Shown here piece by piece: positions 34,206 to 45,750 of a stretch of DNA of 64,000 bases. Under the pieces are notes generated by a model, which searched no databases, was not told the origin of the DNA, and saw only the letters and a list, made by a program, of their open reading frames with translations. Each line of letters opens with the position of its first letter. Position 1 is the stretch's first letter. This stretch comes from Zonotrichia leucophrys gambelii (lineage: Eukaryota > Chordata > Aves > Passeriformes > Passerellidae), in assembly GCF_028769735.1 (NCBI RefSeq), contig NC_088178.1, positions 2,856,001 to 2,920,000 on the forward strand. Direction: 5' to 3'. The position numbers were made by a program, and so were the translations under genes.

Positions 34206-35072
34206 TGGAGTAAGCCACATCCAGAAACACCTTTAAAGCAGTGCTGGCCCTGCCAGATCTCCCTTGTGGCACTCAGTGAGCTGGAGGAGATGCTCTGGTT
34301 CCTTGTTGCCTTGAGTCCAGACACACAACCAAACTTAAAAGCAACCTCCTGGCATCCCTGGGCAAAGCAGCTTGTTTAAATCTCTGTCCTATGAAGATGC
34401 CAGGCTTGGTCTAGGACCCAAATTTATGCTAGTGCTGACAGACCCCTTTCTTTGGAGTGGTGTGGGAAAGGAACCAAAGGCTTTTGCAGCAGGGATGTGT
34501 CCAGAGAGGCAAATCCAGGACAGGGTCATGAGAGAGAATTGTGGTTAAAAAGCTGGCAAATATGTTAGGTGGTCTGCACCAAAATAGGAGATAAATGGCT
34601 GGACCAAATGGAGATAAAATTTAGATGGCTGGAGTGCAATATAAGGGAGGCAAAGATCTCCTGAAGGGCAAATTTCTGTGCAGCTGTAACCAGTACACTG
34701 GAAGCAGCACCTTCACAAAAAAAAAAAAAAAAAACCCACCAAACCAAAAAAAACACCAAAAAAAAGAAAAGGAGAAAACCAGTCCCAATTTGCCATCCAG
34801 GCCTCAGTGTTTCCTTGCCCATTTTTCCATGTGCACCAATCTGCCAAGCCAGATGTCCAAATGAGCTGTGTGGGCAAACAGGGCCTGCTATGAGCAAACA
34901 TTGCCTCTCTGGTGGGCACGGAACCAGGCTCTGCATTGGCAGGAGCAGGATGGGGCTGGGGGCAGGCTGACCCCTCTCCTGGGGCACAAAAGACCTTTCC
35001 TGACACCAACAGGCCATGACAAGCAGGCTCAGTGAGGCTCAGGAAGGTTGGCACTGCTGCAGGAGCTCCTCC
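34206..35072. other. Intergenic, nothing recognised
   Basis: An A-rich stretch at 34718-34770 is the only notable feature. Confidence 0.45.
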
Positions 35073-35780
35073 TGTTATGAATAAGAAGCTTGACTAGGCC
35101 AATATTCAAGCAGCAATCAATTTATTAATTGATATGGTAAAGTATGAGCAATACAGCGCTGGGTACAGTGGGGGAAGTTTTCCCTCCAACTGCACACTGA
35201 TAGTTGAGGGTTACAGGTATTTATAGGGGTACTTATCAGCTTTCTCAGCAGTTCCTATTCCAATTTTTACTCATCAGCAGTTTCTATTCCCAATTTTTAC
35301 GTCATAATTCTATACATGATTGTGATTTAGTTTTTCTCAGGATGTATCCCAGAAAGGAGTATCCCAGATGGTGGCGGTCCAGTTTCTGAAAGAAGAAAGA
35401 CGAATCCCATCTGGTGAAGTCCAGCTCCTCGAATGTGGGTCCACCTTTTAATTGCAGAGACTATAAATCTCATAACAGTGATGTCCAGCTTCCCTTGGTC
35501 GAAGCCATAAATCCTTGAGTTGATGCTCATCTTCCTTTCTCAAGCTGGTTTTCTCTGCTTTATTAAGGCGTGAGATAAGCACATTTCCTTTATATATATT
35601 CCAAAGCTATAGTTTCAAGGATACAAGCAATATTCTAAAATTATACTTCAAAAGGTTATTATTGCAGAACTCTTTAAAGATTAACTACAAGCAAAAAGCA
35701 ACATCCTTAACGCTTTAATTCCAATGCTCCTAAATCAACCAAGGTTAATTGCAAACAAAAGATAGGTTCAAAGGCCTTTT
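35073..35780. mobile_element. Probable LTR of an avian endogenous retrovirus, second family
   Basis: Starts TGTTATGAATAAGAAGCTTG and is AT-rich with phrases such as 'caatcaatttattaattgatatggtaaagtatgagcaatacagcgctgggtac', typical of avian ERV LTRs read in antisense. The right end could not be fixed; about 700 bp look element-like. No gag, pol or env frame is present. Confidence 0.55.
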
Positions 35781-36619
35781 TCCATGCCTTACTTTGCTCA
35801 CTTATTATTAGAATTTGCAACTGTCCCATGGTCAGTCTCCACACATATGGCAATCACAAATACACACGTTGCCTGTATGTGCCTGACACAAAACACAGCT
35901 TTGTATTCTTTGTATTTCTCACTCCCAGCCAGTTTCCCCAGCAGGCTGGGCCATCCCACCTTGCTGGTGTGGCCCTGGGGTTGGTCAGGGTCCCCATGCA
36001 AGGGGATGTGATCACAGCCACAGGGACATCAAGGTTCCTGCCTCATCTCACCTGTGAGTTCCTGCCTTCCCCAGGCTGAGGAGGAACCCCCAGGGAAGAG
36101 CTGCAGCACCCTAATGTGACACAGAACATTGTTTATCTTCTGCTATCTGTGAATAAGGCATTAAAAGCAGAAGCAATGCATTTGCCACACTTTCACAAAG
36201 CTATTCAGGAGCATTACAACAAATGAGCAGGTAATTAACCAGCGGCTCAACCCCGGTAATCACATATTGTAATTCCAGCAGAATCACAAAGACTCTGTAA
36301 TGTTGACTCCTCTTGGAAAGCAGCAAAATTAACATTATAGTCTGGATCCCTGCTCTTAAAGCAAACTCTCCCAGAAACAGCAGTGGGAAGGGAATGTTTT
36401 CCAGCTCAGTGCCCTTGGAGCACCCTGACAATCCTCAAGCATCATTGCTGAGCATCCCCCTAGGGCAGAGCAGGCCTGGGAACGGGTGAGGAGGGTTTCC
36501 CCTGGAGAAAGCCTCAGCTGCAGAGTGGCCACATGTGGCTGGCTTGGGATGAGCACAAAGAACCATTGTAGGAAAGCAGGGGTGGGAGAGGGACCTCTCA
36601 AAGCACATCCTTGCATCCT

Positions 36620-36688
36620 CACTGCCAAACCCACCATGACACAGGCCCTGGGGAGCCTTGGGCCTGTCTCATGGTGGGTTTGGCAGTG
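36620..36688. repeat. 29-bp near-perfect inverted repeat with an 11-nt loop
   Basis: The left arm 36620-36648 (CACTGCCAAACCCACCATGA...) and the right arm 36660-36688 (...TCATGGTGGGTTTGGCAGTG) are reverse complements with a single mismatch. The spacer is TGGGGAGCCTT. Complementarity stops abruptly at the outer edges. Either strand transcribed would fold into a 29-bp hairpin. Confidence 0.9.
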
Positions 36689-37260
36689 CTGGGTTAGCAG
36701 TGGGTCTCAGCGACCTCAGAGGTCCTTGCCAAGCTAAAAGGACCAGCTCTCAGTGGGAAGAGGACACCAGCTGTCAGTCAGGGTGGAAGATCTTCATTCT
36801 GACCCCTGAGAGCCAGGTGCCACCATGGATTCCTCTTTGTGCCAATTACCTCTGCCTCAGGGCCCGGCTCACTCTGACTTGGTGCAAAGCAGAAAAAGCC
36901 CAGAACACCCTAAAACAAACCCCAGGACCTGGGAATGAGTGTGCTGCAGGTTTCTCTGGGTTCAGCAGCTCCCACAGCCCCTGGAAAGGCCCAGGGTGGC
37001 TGAATACCACGGGTGACTCTGAGCAGAAGGAGCTGACACACGCAGCTCCCTCCTGCAGCTCCCAGCACACTCTGATGCAGAGGATGCCAATCTGGCACTG
37101 AATTCCTCCTTTAAAATATTCCAATCTCAGCTCTTGAAGCATCCCCCTCCCTCCCCAAAATAAACAAACAAGTGAGGAGCTCACGAGCAGGAAGCGCTGA
37201 CGGAGCTGCAGCGTCCCACGGCGGGCGGGGGCTCCTAAATCCTTCTGGCTCACCCTGCTC

Positions 37261-37719
37261 TGATGCCTCAGGTTTGAGCTTTTGCATTTTTCAGATTCTG
37301 TGCTGCTTTAGTGTGTGGCTCTGGGCTTCTTATTAGGGGATGGTGAACTCTGTGCACAGAGCAGGGAGACAAAACAATTCCTTCTCTAGCTGAGGACCAA
37401 GGACAAATGATCCAAATCTCAGGCCCAAGAGCACAAACACCGTGGGCTGGAGAGAGAAAAACAAGCAGGATGGGACTGCATGGGCTAAAGCTGTAACTGG
37501 ACAATTAACTCCAATGTGCAAATGGAGCAAAACTTATAAAAGTGAGAGATGCCATGACTGAGGATCCACTTTTTGTGACCATTTTGGTTCATCTTGAGTG
37601 CAGCCCTGGCTGGGCTCTTGTGCTGCCCAAGGTGGATCTATTGAGGCCTTTAATAAATCCCTACTTTATTCTTTAGCTCTGTCCAGCCTCTGTTCCAGCT
37701 CAGCCTTCGCAAGGCATCG
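37261..37719 (+). mobile_element. Solo LTR, third ERV family (TGATGCCT...AGGCATCA type)
   Basis: Starts TGATGCCTCAGG and ends near AAGGCATCG. 'tttaataaatccctactttattctttag' near 37650 supplies the AATAAA poly(A) signal. The inverse copy at 39586-40646 covers the same sequence end to end, and a partial copy of the 3' end lies at 38163-38264. CCTGCTC is seen on both sides, at 37254-37260 and again a few bases beyond the right end. The palindromic termini (TGATGCCT/AGGCATCA) define the family. Confidence 0.8.
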
Positions 37720-38162
37720 ATCCTGCTCAGATGGATTTCATTCCCTGTGCCTGCCTGTGCTTCACTCCGTGGGGAAGTGGTGTCTGGGCACAGCTGTGCT
37801 GCTCAGAAAGCTCCAAGATCTCTGCTCTGAGGAGCAGCAAAGTGCAGTGCTCATGGGATCCCTCTTGGTCACTGATGCAAACTCTTCCTTTCATGGACTC
37901 CATTCCTCCTTGGCTGTGTGGAGAATCTCAGGCTGAAAGGCAGAGCCTGTTTGGTGCTGGGCTCCCCAGAATTCCCCCTGCCAGGGAGGATGGCTGGAAG
38001 ATCACTGTCTTGCTTCTTTTTTTGCACTGAATTCATGCATGAAAATTGCAGCCACCTCACCCTGAGCTGGTGCTCATCCAGCCCTGCCAAGGTGCTGCTT
38101 GTGGACTCCGGGATGTTTCCTCTTGATCCTCCTGCTCACCATTCTCCAGAGCTCTTATCAAC

Positions 38163-38264
38163 CATCTTTTGGTGCTGCCCAAGGTGGAGATCTCTTAATA
38201 AATCCCTGCTTTATTCTTTAGTTCTGTCCAGCCTCTGCTCCAGGTCAGCCTTCTGAAGGCATCA
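38163..38264 (+). mobile_element. Truncated 3' end of the TGATGCCT-type LTR
   Basis: 'tggtgctgcccaaggtgga...aataaatccctgctttattctttag...ctgaaggcatca' matches the last ~100 bp of the LTR at 37261-37719 and ends in AGGCATCA. The upstream part is missing. Confidence 0.75.
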
Positions 38265-38496
38265 GGTGCTTTCTGTCCCCTCTGTGCCACCCCCACAGCT
38301 CAGCTCCCTGCACACAATGTCACTTGTCACATGCAGTGTCACAGCAGGTCCTGGCAGGGCACTGAGACATGGCTGGCACTGGGTGACCTTCAGGAGAGCC
38401 AGGTGAGGCTCTGGGAATGGGGACATGTCAGATGTGTGTTGTCAGCTCTGGACAGGAATGATGTACCCCTGTTCCACAGCTGGGACAGGAACCCTG

Positions 38497-38550
38497 GGAT
38501 GGTTTGGGTTGGAAAGGTCTTTAAAGATCAGCGAGGCCCCACCAAAATTG
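38497..38550 (-). mobile_element. Short CR1 3' tip
   Basis: 'ccctgggatggtttgggttggaaaggtctttaaagatca' is the reverse complement of the CR1 3' terminus. Similarity is lost after about 50 bp. Confidence 0.7.
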
Positions 38551-39585
38551 AGGGAGCCAGGAAAGGTCTGGATGATTTCAGCCTCCACTCCATCAGCAAG
38601 GACAGGATGAAGGGATGCTAAGGCTGCTCCCATCTGTGCCAAGGGCTGAGGCAGCTGAATCATCTCTCCTCTCCCTACCTAAACCTCATCTGCCCTTTAT
38701 AGGTCTCTGCCCCCTCCTTCCTCGACAGCAACAAAAGCAAAGTGAAAAACAGAGGCTTTATTACAAACAGCACCTGTTTCCATAGAGACTTGCTAAGAAA
38801 ATTACACGAGACAAAGATGGAAATGAGAGAGGAAAACACAAGGGCTCGTCCTTGTGCATCAAGTGATGCCTCAGCTGCCTGCAGAGCCAGCAGCCCCCAC
38901 CCTCCTGGAGGGGGATGAGGGTGGGTGAGGATGAGGGTGACAAGCCCCCAGCCCATCCTCAGTGGCCACAGGAGCTCCTGGCACCCCTATGGAGATGTTC
39001 CCAGCCAGCCTCCTCAAGAGATCAGCACTAAACAAGAGCCTGGCTGTAAAATGGCAATGGAAAAGGCAGGAAAACCTCTCCCTAAGGGAGAGGATGGAAG
39101 GAGAAGCTGGGAAACTGTGAGGGGTGCAGGAAGGGCAGGGCCAGCCTCAGAGTGCCACCCCAGCACTGCAGTGCTGGGAGGAACAATCTTGCTGGTCCCA
39201 CACATTTGTAAAGCATACCAGGGCATGCAGACAGGGAATTCAACGGGTAAGACACTTTTAGACCGTGGGATTTTCTTCAGGAACGACAAGGAAACTCCAG
39301 GAGAGCAATGCCAGGCAGGGCTGGTGCTGGTGTGACATCCCTGGGCCATCTCTTTGACATTCCTGGGCCACCTCTGTGTGTGACATTCCTGGGCCACTTC
39401 CCTTCATCTTCCAGCACCCAGGGCCACTGTGACAGCCCAGATGTGACCACACCGAGCACAGGTGACTGCTGAGGGCACCTGGATTGTCTGTGCAGAGATT
39501 TTTGGGTTCCATGGCAATCCCTGCAGCCATGGGAAGTGTCCCCCTGGCCAACACGAGGCCCCAGCAGCCAGGCAGGTGAGCAAAG

Positions 39586-40646
39586 TGATGCCTTGTGCAG
39601 GCTGAGCTGGAACAGAGGCTGGACAGAGCTAAAGAATAAAGTAGGGATTTATTAAAAGGCCTCAATGGATCCACCTTGGGCAGCACAAGAGCCCAGCCAG
39701 GGCTACACCCAAAATGGTCACAAAATGGACCCCCAGTCATGGGGTCTGTCACTTTTGCAAGTTCTGCTCCATTTGTACATTAGGGTTAATTGTCCAATTC
39801 CAGCTTTAGCCCATGCAGTCCCATCCTTCTTGCTTTTCTGTCTCCAGCCCATGTTGTTTGTGCTCCTGGGCCTGAGATTTGTGTTGGGGGAGATGAAACA
39901 GGGAAGCCTTATAAATGTGATTGCCTGGCAAAAGATTTTGAGAATATAGAAACTATAAGTGAGACTGAAATGAAAGCAAGCTTTGAGATCCCTCAGTTAC
40001 TGAACAACTGGAAAACAATGGTGTGGCCAGCTGAAGGTAATCCCCTTTTGATGAAACAACACCCTCTGCTTGCAGACAGGCCCAAGGGTCAGAGCAGACC
40101 CTACAGCTTGGCAGAAGGGGCCCAAAGAGGAGTTTTTAGGGTTTAAAATGTAACACAGTATGGTAATGTAATGATTCTTATAGGCTGTGTATGTAAATGC
40201 TATAGGATTTGTATCTTGTATTAGATTGGTTAGTGAGAATTAATATATTCAGCACAGAAGAAGATTTATGGTGTTGTAACAGGAACCTCACTCTGTTACC
40301 CTTTTACTCTCTCACTCTCTCATCCTCTCTCTCCCTCTCTTCTCTCAGGCCTGCTCTGAGCTGTGGCTGCAGCTCCCAGCAGGGCCCTGCACCCAGGCCC
40401 TTTGCAATAAACCAGAAGTTCCACGACCTGGCTGCAGAGATCTCTGCTCTCCATCCGTCCTGACCATCCTACCCCTGTCTCTCCTACAGATTTGGATCAT
40501 TTGTCCTTGGTGCCCAGCTAGAGAAGGAATTGTTTTGTCTCCCTGCTCTGTGCACAGAGCTCACCATCCCCTGATGTGAAGCTCAGACCCACACACTAAA
40601 GCAACACAGAACCTGAAAAATACAAAATCTCAAATCTGAGGCATCA
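39586..40646 (-). mobile_element. TGATGCCT-type LTR, minus strand, split by a younger LTR
   Basis: The element runs from TGATGCCTTGTG to GAGGCATCA and is flanked on both sides by AAAG (39582-39585 and 40647-40650), a 4-bp target duplication. Removing the inserted element at 39882-40488 and one copy of its 6-bp duplication leaves about 448 bp. That residue aligns with the copy at 37261-37719 in reverse complement. Confidence 0.88.
39882..40488 (+). mobile_element. Solo LTR nested inside an older LTR, with 6-bp target duplication
   Basis: Starts TGTTGGGGGAGATGAAAC and ends CTCCTACA, with canonical TG...CA termini. It is flanked by GATTTG at 39876-39881 and 40489-40494. The outer LTR resumes exactly after the duplication (uninterrupted CTGAGATTTGGATCATTTG in the related copy). 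A CT-rich block (40310-40350) is followed by GCAATAAACC near 40405, the poly(A) signal. A 6-bp duplication is typical of class II (ERVK/beta-like) integrases. No internal genes remain. Confidence 0.92.
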
Positions 40647-41129
40647 AAAGAGCCCCATGCCAGGAGAGCTCAATGTGCACTGGGCAGGCAAGGCAGGATC
40701 CACTGCCTGCATGGTCAGAGGGATGTCTGCAAGCATCCAAGAGCATGTTCTGTTCCCTGCACTGCTGAGAGCTCACATGGTCAGGGATCTCGTGCTCAGA
40801 GCCAGGGCTGGGATGCTCAGGGCTCAGTATCACCTCCAGGACAGTCTCCTGGTCCCACCAGTGGAGCTGCTTGTGCCCCCATGAAACAGGATTTGCTTCC
40901 TCCACCCTGAGCTGACACATTTCAGGGAGCAAAGGCTGTCTCCTCCTCCTGTGCATGCAGATGGCCTCGCCCCCAGCATCCCTGTCCCCACTGAGAGGCA
41001 GGCTGTCACTGCAGCACACAGCACTGACAGCCCAGCCTTCCAGCAGCCTCAGAGCAGCACTGAGACAGCTCTTGGTGCAAAAGTGGCAGCACCTTGCAGG
41101 CACCTTGCATCCCATCCCTGCAAGTGCTC

Positions 41130-41250
41130 CAGGCCAGCTTGGACAGGGCTCTGAGCAGCCTGGTCCAGTGGAGGGTGTCCCTGCTCCTGGCAGGAGGCTT
41201 GGAACAGCATGAGCTGTAAGGTCCCTTCCAACCCAGAGCATTCTGTGCTC
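41130..41250 (+). mobile_element. CR1 LINE 3' fragment
   Basis: Sense-strand CR1: 'gccagcttggacagggctctgagcagcctggtccagtggagggtgtccctgctc...' to 'gtcccttccaacccagagcattctg'. Confidence 0.88.
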
Positions 41251-41692
41251 TGTCACCGTGGCCACACGAGCACCACAGCTCTATTAATGAAAAGCTGTCA
41301 GCTTGCAGCTCCCTCCTTCCATCCTCATGCTCCCAGGGGCTGGTTTTGCTCAGGATGGCTCTTCATGGGTCACCACCAGCCCTGCTGCTCTCTCTCCCTC
41401 CCCTTTTGATTGTGCCCTCCCTCCCTTCTCACCCTCATCACCCCCTTGGTGGCACAGTGACATTGAATCCTGTGTCACAGCCAATTCCACCACGCAAGCC
41501 AAGATGAGGTTTGGACTCACAACCCAGAAACCCACTGAAAAAATCCTCCCCAGCTGCTTCACTCCCCAGTTCCCAAGCCACCATCACTGCTGGGATAACA
41601 CCAGGAGGGTTAATTGGGCATCTGCCCAAATTGTCCCCATAAAACAGAGATACAGCAACTCATGGCCATTTAGTGTCTCCACTGCTGGGTAC

Positions 41693-41808
41693 ACTGTCGC
41701 AGACATCTTTTTATGAAAATCCTTTCTTAGGATTTTTTCTTCCTGAGAAGATGAGAGGCTCCAGAAACAAAATGTAAACATTTATTATCTGCTGCTGTGG
41801 AATGCAAC
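41693..41808 (-). mobile_element. Truncated LTR of the 30417/55040 family
   Basis: 'gcagacatctttttatgaaaatcctttcttagga...gaggctccagaaacaaaatgtaaacatttattatctgctgctgtggaatgcaacagg' matches the 3' portion of that LTR in reverse complement. The 5' two-thirds are missing. Confidence 0.8.
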
Positions 41809-41957
41809 AGGAGCAGGAGGGGGATGCCCAGGAGGGTCCCTCCTTGGTGACACTGGCAAAAAAAGGAGCTCCCTCTCCTCTCTGCAGCACATCTTGGCAT
41901 TGGCACTGGGCTGGGGGTGTTGGTGGCTTGGGCACCAGCATTATTGCATGGATTCCT

Positions 41958-42162
41958 GGCTTTATGGAAGCAGGATCAGGCTATTCCAGGTCCATCCAGT
42001 CTGTTCCTCAAGGGGACACCTCTGCCATCCTCTGCATGATGTGGATGCCAGCACATCTTGGCTTTATGGAATTGGGACCAGGCAATTCCAGGTCCATCCA
42101 GCCCAGCTTCCTTGGGGAAGACCTCTGCCATCCTCTGCATGATGTGGATGCCAACACCCCAG
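41958..42162. repeat. Two-copy ~102-bp tandem duplication
   Basis: Both copies contain 'ggctttatggaa', 'ccaggtccatccag' and 'acctctgccatcctctgcatgatgtggatgcca', and begin about 101-102 bp apart (about 41959 and 42061). Because 102 is divisible by three, one plus-strand frame stays open through both. Confidence 0.85.
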
Positions 42163-43060
42163 GGCTGGGCTCAGCTTCCAGCCCTGCAGGACCCAGCCTG
42201 GGGCTCTGCATTCCTGCACAGCAGTTTTGCTCAGGCCTTGTAGAGATCCTGACCCACAGGAAAACAGGAATTGCAAGCACCAAAGAAGCTCCCTGTGCCT
42301 CAGCCCCTGCTTTCTGTTCAAGCTGTCCTGGCAGGCGTTTGTCAGGAACAGAGGATGCAGTGTTCCCTGTCTGCAGCGTGTTCTCCGTATGGCAGCGCTG
42401 GCAAAATCAACCATTTCTACTCAGGGCTGTGAAATTCAGCCTGGGAGCTCTGTCTAACCCTCCTGACCTGCAATTTCCCAGCTAAAATAAGTTTTTGTTG
42501 TTGGGAGAAGGGCCAGATTCCCTCCTGGAGCTGCTGGAGCCTCTCCTCAAGCTGTGGGACAGCATTCCCCATCTCCCCCATGCCTGCAGTGCTGCAGAGC
42601 CATCCCCTCCACTGTGAGCACAGAAATGGGGCAGAATATGGGGGGGGAAACCCTATTTGTCAGCCTGATTTCATCCAGGAGATGACTGTAGAACAGCACT
42701 TACCCACTTTTCCTCCCCAGCCTGAAACCTGACCTGTCCTCATAGGCTGTAACAACATCAGCGAGTTAATTCACTGGAGCTGCAGTCACTTGTGTGCCAA
42801 AATAAGGCTGAAACTCTGTCCCTTGGTGCAGAAGGGCAGGTGGGAGCTCTGGGGAAAAGGGGACAGCAGCTCAGCCCCACCAAGAGCAGCCCTGGCTGAA
42901 AGCCTCCTGAACTCCCACTGCTAGGGGGGAAAAGAAAGGATTTCTGCTGGGGGAAACTCTGTGAAACACAATTAAAACATTCAGGCAGCAAATCCACCAA
43001 ATCTCCTTCTCCAGCAGTTTCCTACAGCACTCTTGCTTTGCCTGACCATTCCAAAGGATG
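42163..43060. other. Intergenic, nothing recognised
   Basis: No coding, RNA or transposon signature was recognised. Confidence 0.45.
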
Positions 43061-43442
43061 GTTCTGAGGGAGCTGGGGTTGTTTATCCTGGATAAAAGGA
43101 GATTCAGGGGTGACCTTATCACTCTGCACAATTCCTGAAAGGTGCCTGTGCTCAGCTGGGGCTGGGCTCTTTCTCCAGCAGCACTGACACAGCCAGAGCA
43201 CACAGCCTCGAGCTGCACCAAGGGAAATACAGGCTGGATATTAGGATAAAGTTTTTCACAGAAAGGGTGATAAAGCTCTGGAATGGCTGCCCAGGGAGGT
43301 GGTGGAGTCCCCATCCCTGGGTGTGTTTAACAAAGCCTGGATGTGGCACTGGGTGCCAGGGTTTAGCTGAGGGGTTGGGGCTGGGTTGGACTCAATGATC
43401 TTGGAGGTCTCTTCCTACTCAGTGATTGTGTGATAATTCTGT
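43061..43442 (+). mobile_element. CR1 LINE 3' fragment with its terminal repeat
   Basis: Sense-strand CR1 from 'agctggggttgtttatcctggataaaaggag' through 'gctgcccagggaggtggtggagtccccatccctgg' to 'ggactcaatgatcttggaggtctcttcctactcagtgattgtgtgataattctgtg', the usual microsatellite-like 3' end. About 380 bp; one of the longest CR1 remnants in the window. Confidence 0.93.
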
Positions 43443-44249
43443 GAAGGGGTGACAGACAGAGCTTCTGAGGGCAGCAGCTTTGTGGCCAGGGGTGCCAATG
43501 CAGAAAGGTTTTTCCCCTGGGAGCTGCTGGGCTCTGCAGCACCCACCAGCCCTGCCAGCCAGCACGGGTTGTGTCAAACACCAAATCGCTGTCGTTAGCA
43601 CAGGCTGGAGGAGCCGGTGCAGGGAAAAAAGAGGCCAAGACAAGGAGAGAGTGTTGGCACATGTGACCGCTAATCCCATCTGCCCTCCTGTGTTGGAGAA
43701 GTGGGTGGAAAGACGTCCCTCTTCCCAAACCTTCATTTTGAGTCAGAAATGACACGGATTCCAAAAACAATCAGAAGGCAAAAAGGGCAAAAATTCTCAC
43801 GTTTATGGAGAAATCTTCTTTTAGAGACTCGTCTGAGACAGGTGGACCTGGTAATTTAATCAATGCGTTTCGCATGATTGGCTAATTAAGATGGCACCCC
43901 CCCCCTTGGGAATAAACAACTTGTTACAAATACCAGGTGCAGCTTGTTTCAAATTCTTTCTCTCCAGCTCCCTAAAGTTTCCCAGACCGATTAATGGGAA
44001 AGCTTACCTAGCTTTCCTCTCTCTGACCAGACTATTGCATCCACAAAACCAGCCCTGGGATTTGCCAGCTGTGAAAAATGTGTATTTTATGACTGGCTTT
44101 TCACAAATATTAAAATGAATATTATATGGGTTATGTTAGAAAGTGATGCTGTATTAATTTTTTTAAGTAGTGTGTTAAATGTAGTTTTAGGTTATAACAT
44201 AAGGTTAAAATAGAAACTGTGCTATGTAAGATATTTTTTTTTTAAAGAA

Positions 44250-44660
44250 AGGACTCTCACCGAGATAGCAGCCACAGGACAACTGAATCTTTCAGAGAAT
44301 TTATTGCTCCATTATCAGAAGAAATGAACTTCTTCCTGCCTCGCTCAGTCCTGAAGATGCTGTCAGGATTCAGAGGAAGAAGCTGACACTGACCAGACAG
44401 AATCTTGTGTTTGAATGGAATTTATGCATCATGTATGAGGTGTATGAATATGCAACAGGCTGTTGCTTTTAAGGGTTAATCCTCTGTTAACGTGGGTCCT
44501 TTTTCAGGTTTATTTTGCCCATAAGGAGGTACCTGGACTGTCTGTAACTCTTTGTTTCTATTGTCTCATATTTTCCTATTCCAAATTGTCCAAATTATTA
44601 TTAATCTAATTATATTGCTATTTTTATAACCATTTTATTACTTGTAAAATTTAAAAAAAA
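44250..44660. mobile_element. Possible LTR fragment, family unclear
   Basis: AT-rich, with 'ctttcagagaatttattgctccattatcag' (TTTATT, AATAAA on the minus strand) and a style like the other LTRs here. No paired copy or termini were found, so the call is tentative. Confidence 0.3.
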
Positions 44661-44996
44661 CCAATTGATTGGCGTTTTTTCACAAGGTTCTACACTCAAA
44701 AATCCTTCTGCCAAGCACCCATGTCTGTGAGACCTTCTTGTCAAGCTTTCATCCTTCCCAGCATGTGGGGATGCAGGGATCCCTGCTCATTCCCCGGTGC
44801 CACCCTGGCTGTGCTGCAGGAGATGCTGCAGCTTTTCCTGCAGGGAGGTGGGAGAGGAGCCTTTGCCAGGGCCAGGGGAGGCTCTTTCTGCTCGTTCACA
44901 GCTCCTCGGAGCAGCTCACGCTGGGTTCCTAACGAGCTGCTGGCTCTTAGGGAGGTGAGACTTGCTGATCCAGCACCGTGTCACATGCTGGGGGAA

Positions 44997-45750
44997 GAGG
45001 CGCTCAGGCTGGGAAAGTGCTGGGAAACCTATGGCTGTGGAAATGGGGGCCACCCTTTGATCAGCGAGGGGAAAAACTGAAATAAAATTTTAAAATGAAA
45101 ACAAACAAAATTAAAAGAAACAAAAAAACTAAAAAAAAAAAACCACACCAAAAAAAACCCCAAAATAAGCTTGATTGCACTTCCCTGAAGTAAATTATTA
45201 TAAAGGATATAATTATTATAAAGGAGTAAATTATTATAAAGAAGAGAGGCTCAGGCTGGGATAAGTGCTGGGAAACCTATGGCTGTGGAAATGGGGGCCG
45301 CCCTTTGATCAGCGAGGGGAAAAACTGAAATAAAATTTAAAAATGAAAACAAAACTAAAAGAAACCAAAAACCCAAAAAAACCCCACCCAACCCCCACCC
45401 ACAAAACCCCAAAAAATATTGCACTTCCTCGAAGTAAATTATTATAAAGGATATAATTATTATAAAGGATATTTACTTCCCTGAAGTAAATTATGATAAA
45501 GAAAAGGGGCTCAGGCTGGGAAACCTATGGCTGTGGAAATGGGGGCCACCCTTTGATCAGTGAGGGAAAACTAAAATAAAATTCAAAAATGAAAACAAAC
45601 AAACAAACAAAACTAAAATATACAAAAAACCCAAAACAACTAAAAAAAACCCAAAAAACTAAAAAAAAAAAAAAAAAAAAGGCAAAAAACCCCCCAAAAA
45701 TAAGCTTGATTGCACTTCCCTGAAGTAAATTATTATAAAGGATATTTGTA
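44997..45750. repeat. Three-copy ~250-bp tandem array with A/C-rich spacers
   Basis: Each unit starts GGCTCAGGCTGGGA (about 45003, 45248, 45507). It continues 'aaacctatggctgtggaaatgggggcc.ccctttgatcag', then an A-rich AAAAC/AAACCCC spacer, and ends 'cacttccctgaagtaaattattataaagga'. The TTATTATAAAGGA tail is itself amplified within units. Unit lengths are about 245-260 bp and differ mainly in the A-rich spacer. Confidence 0.92.
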
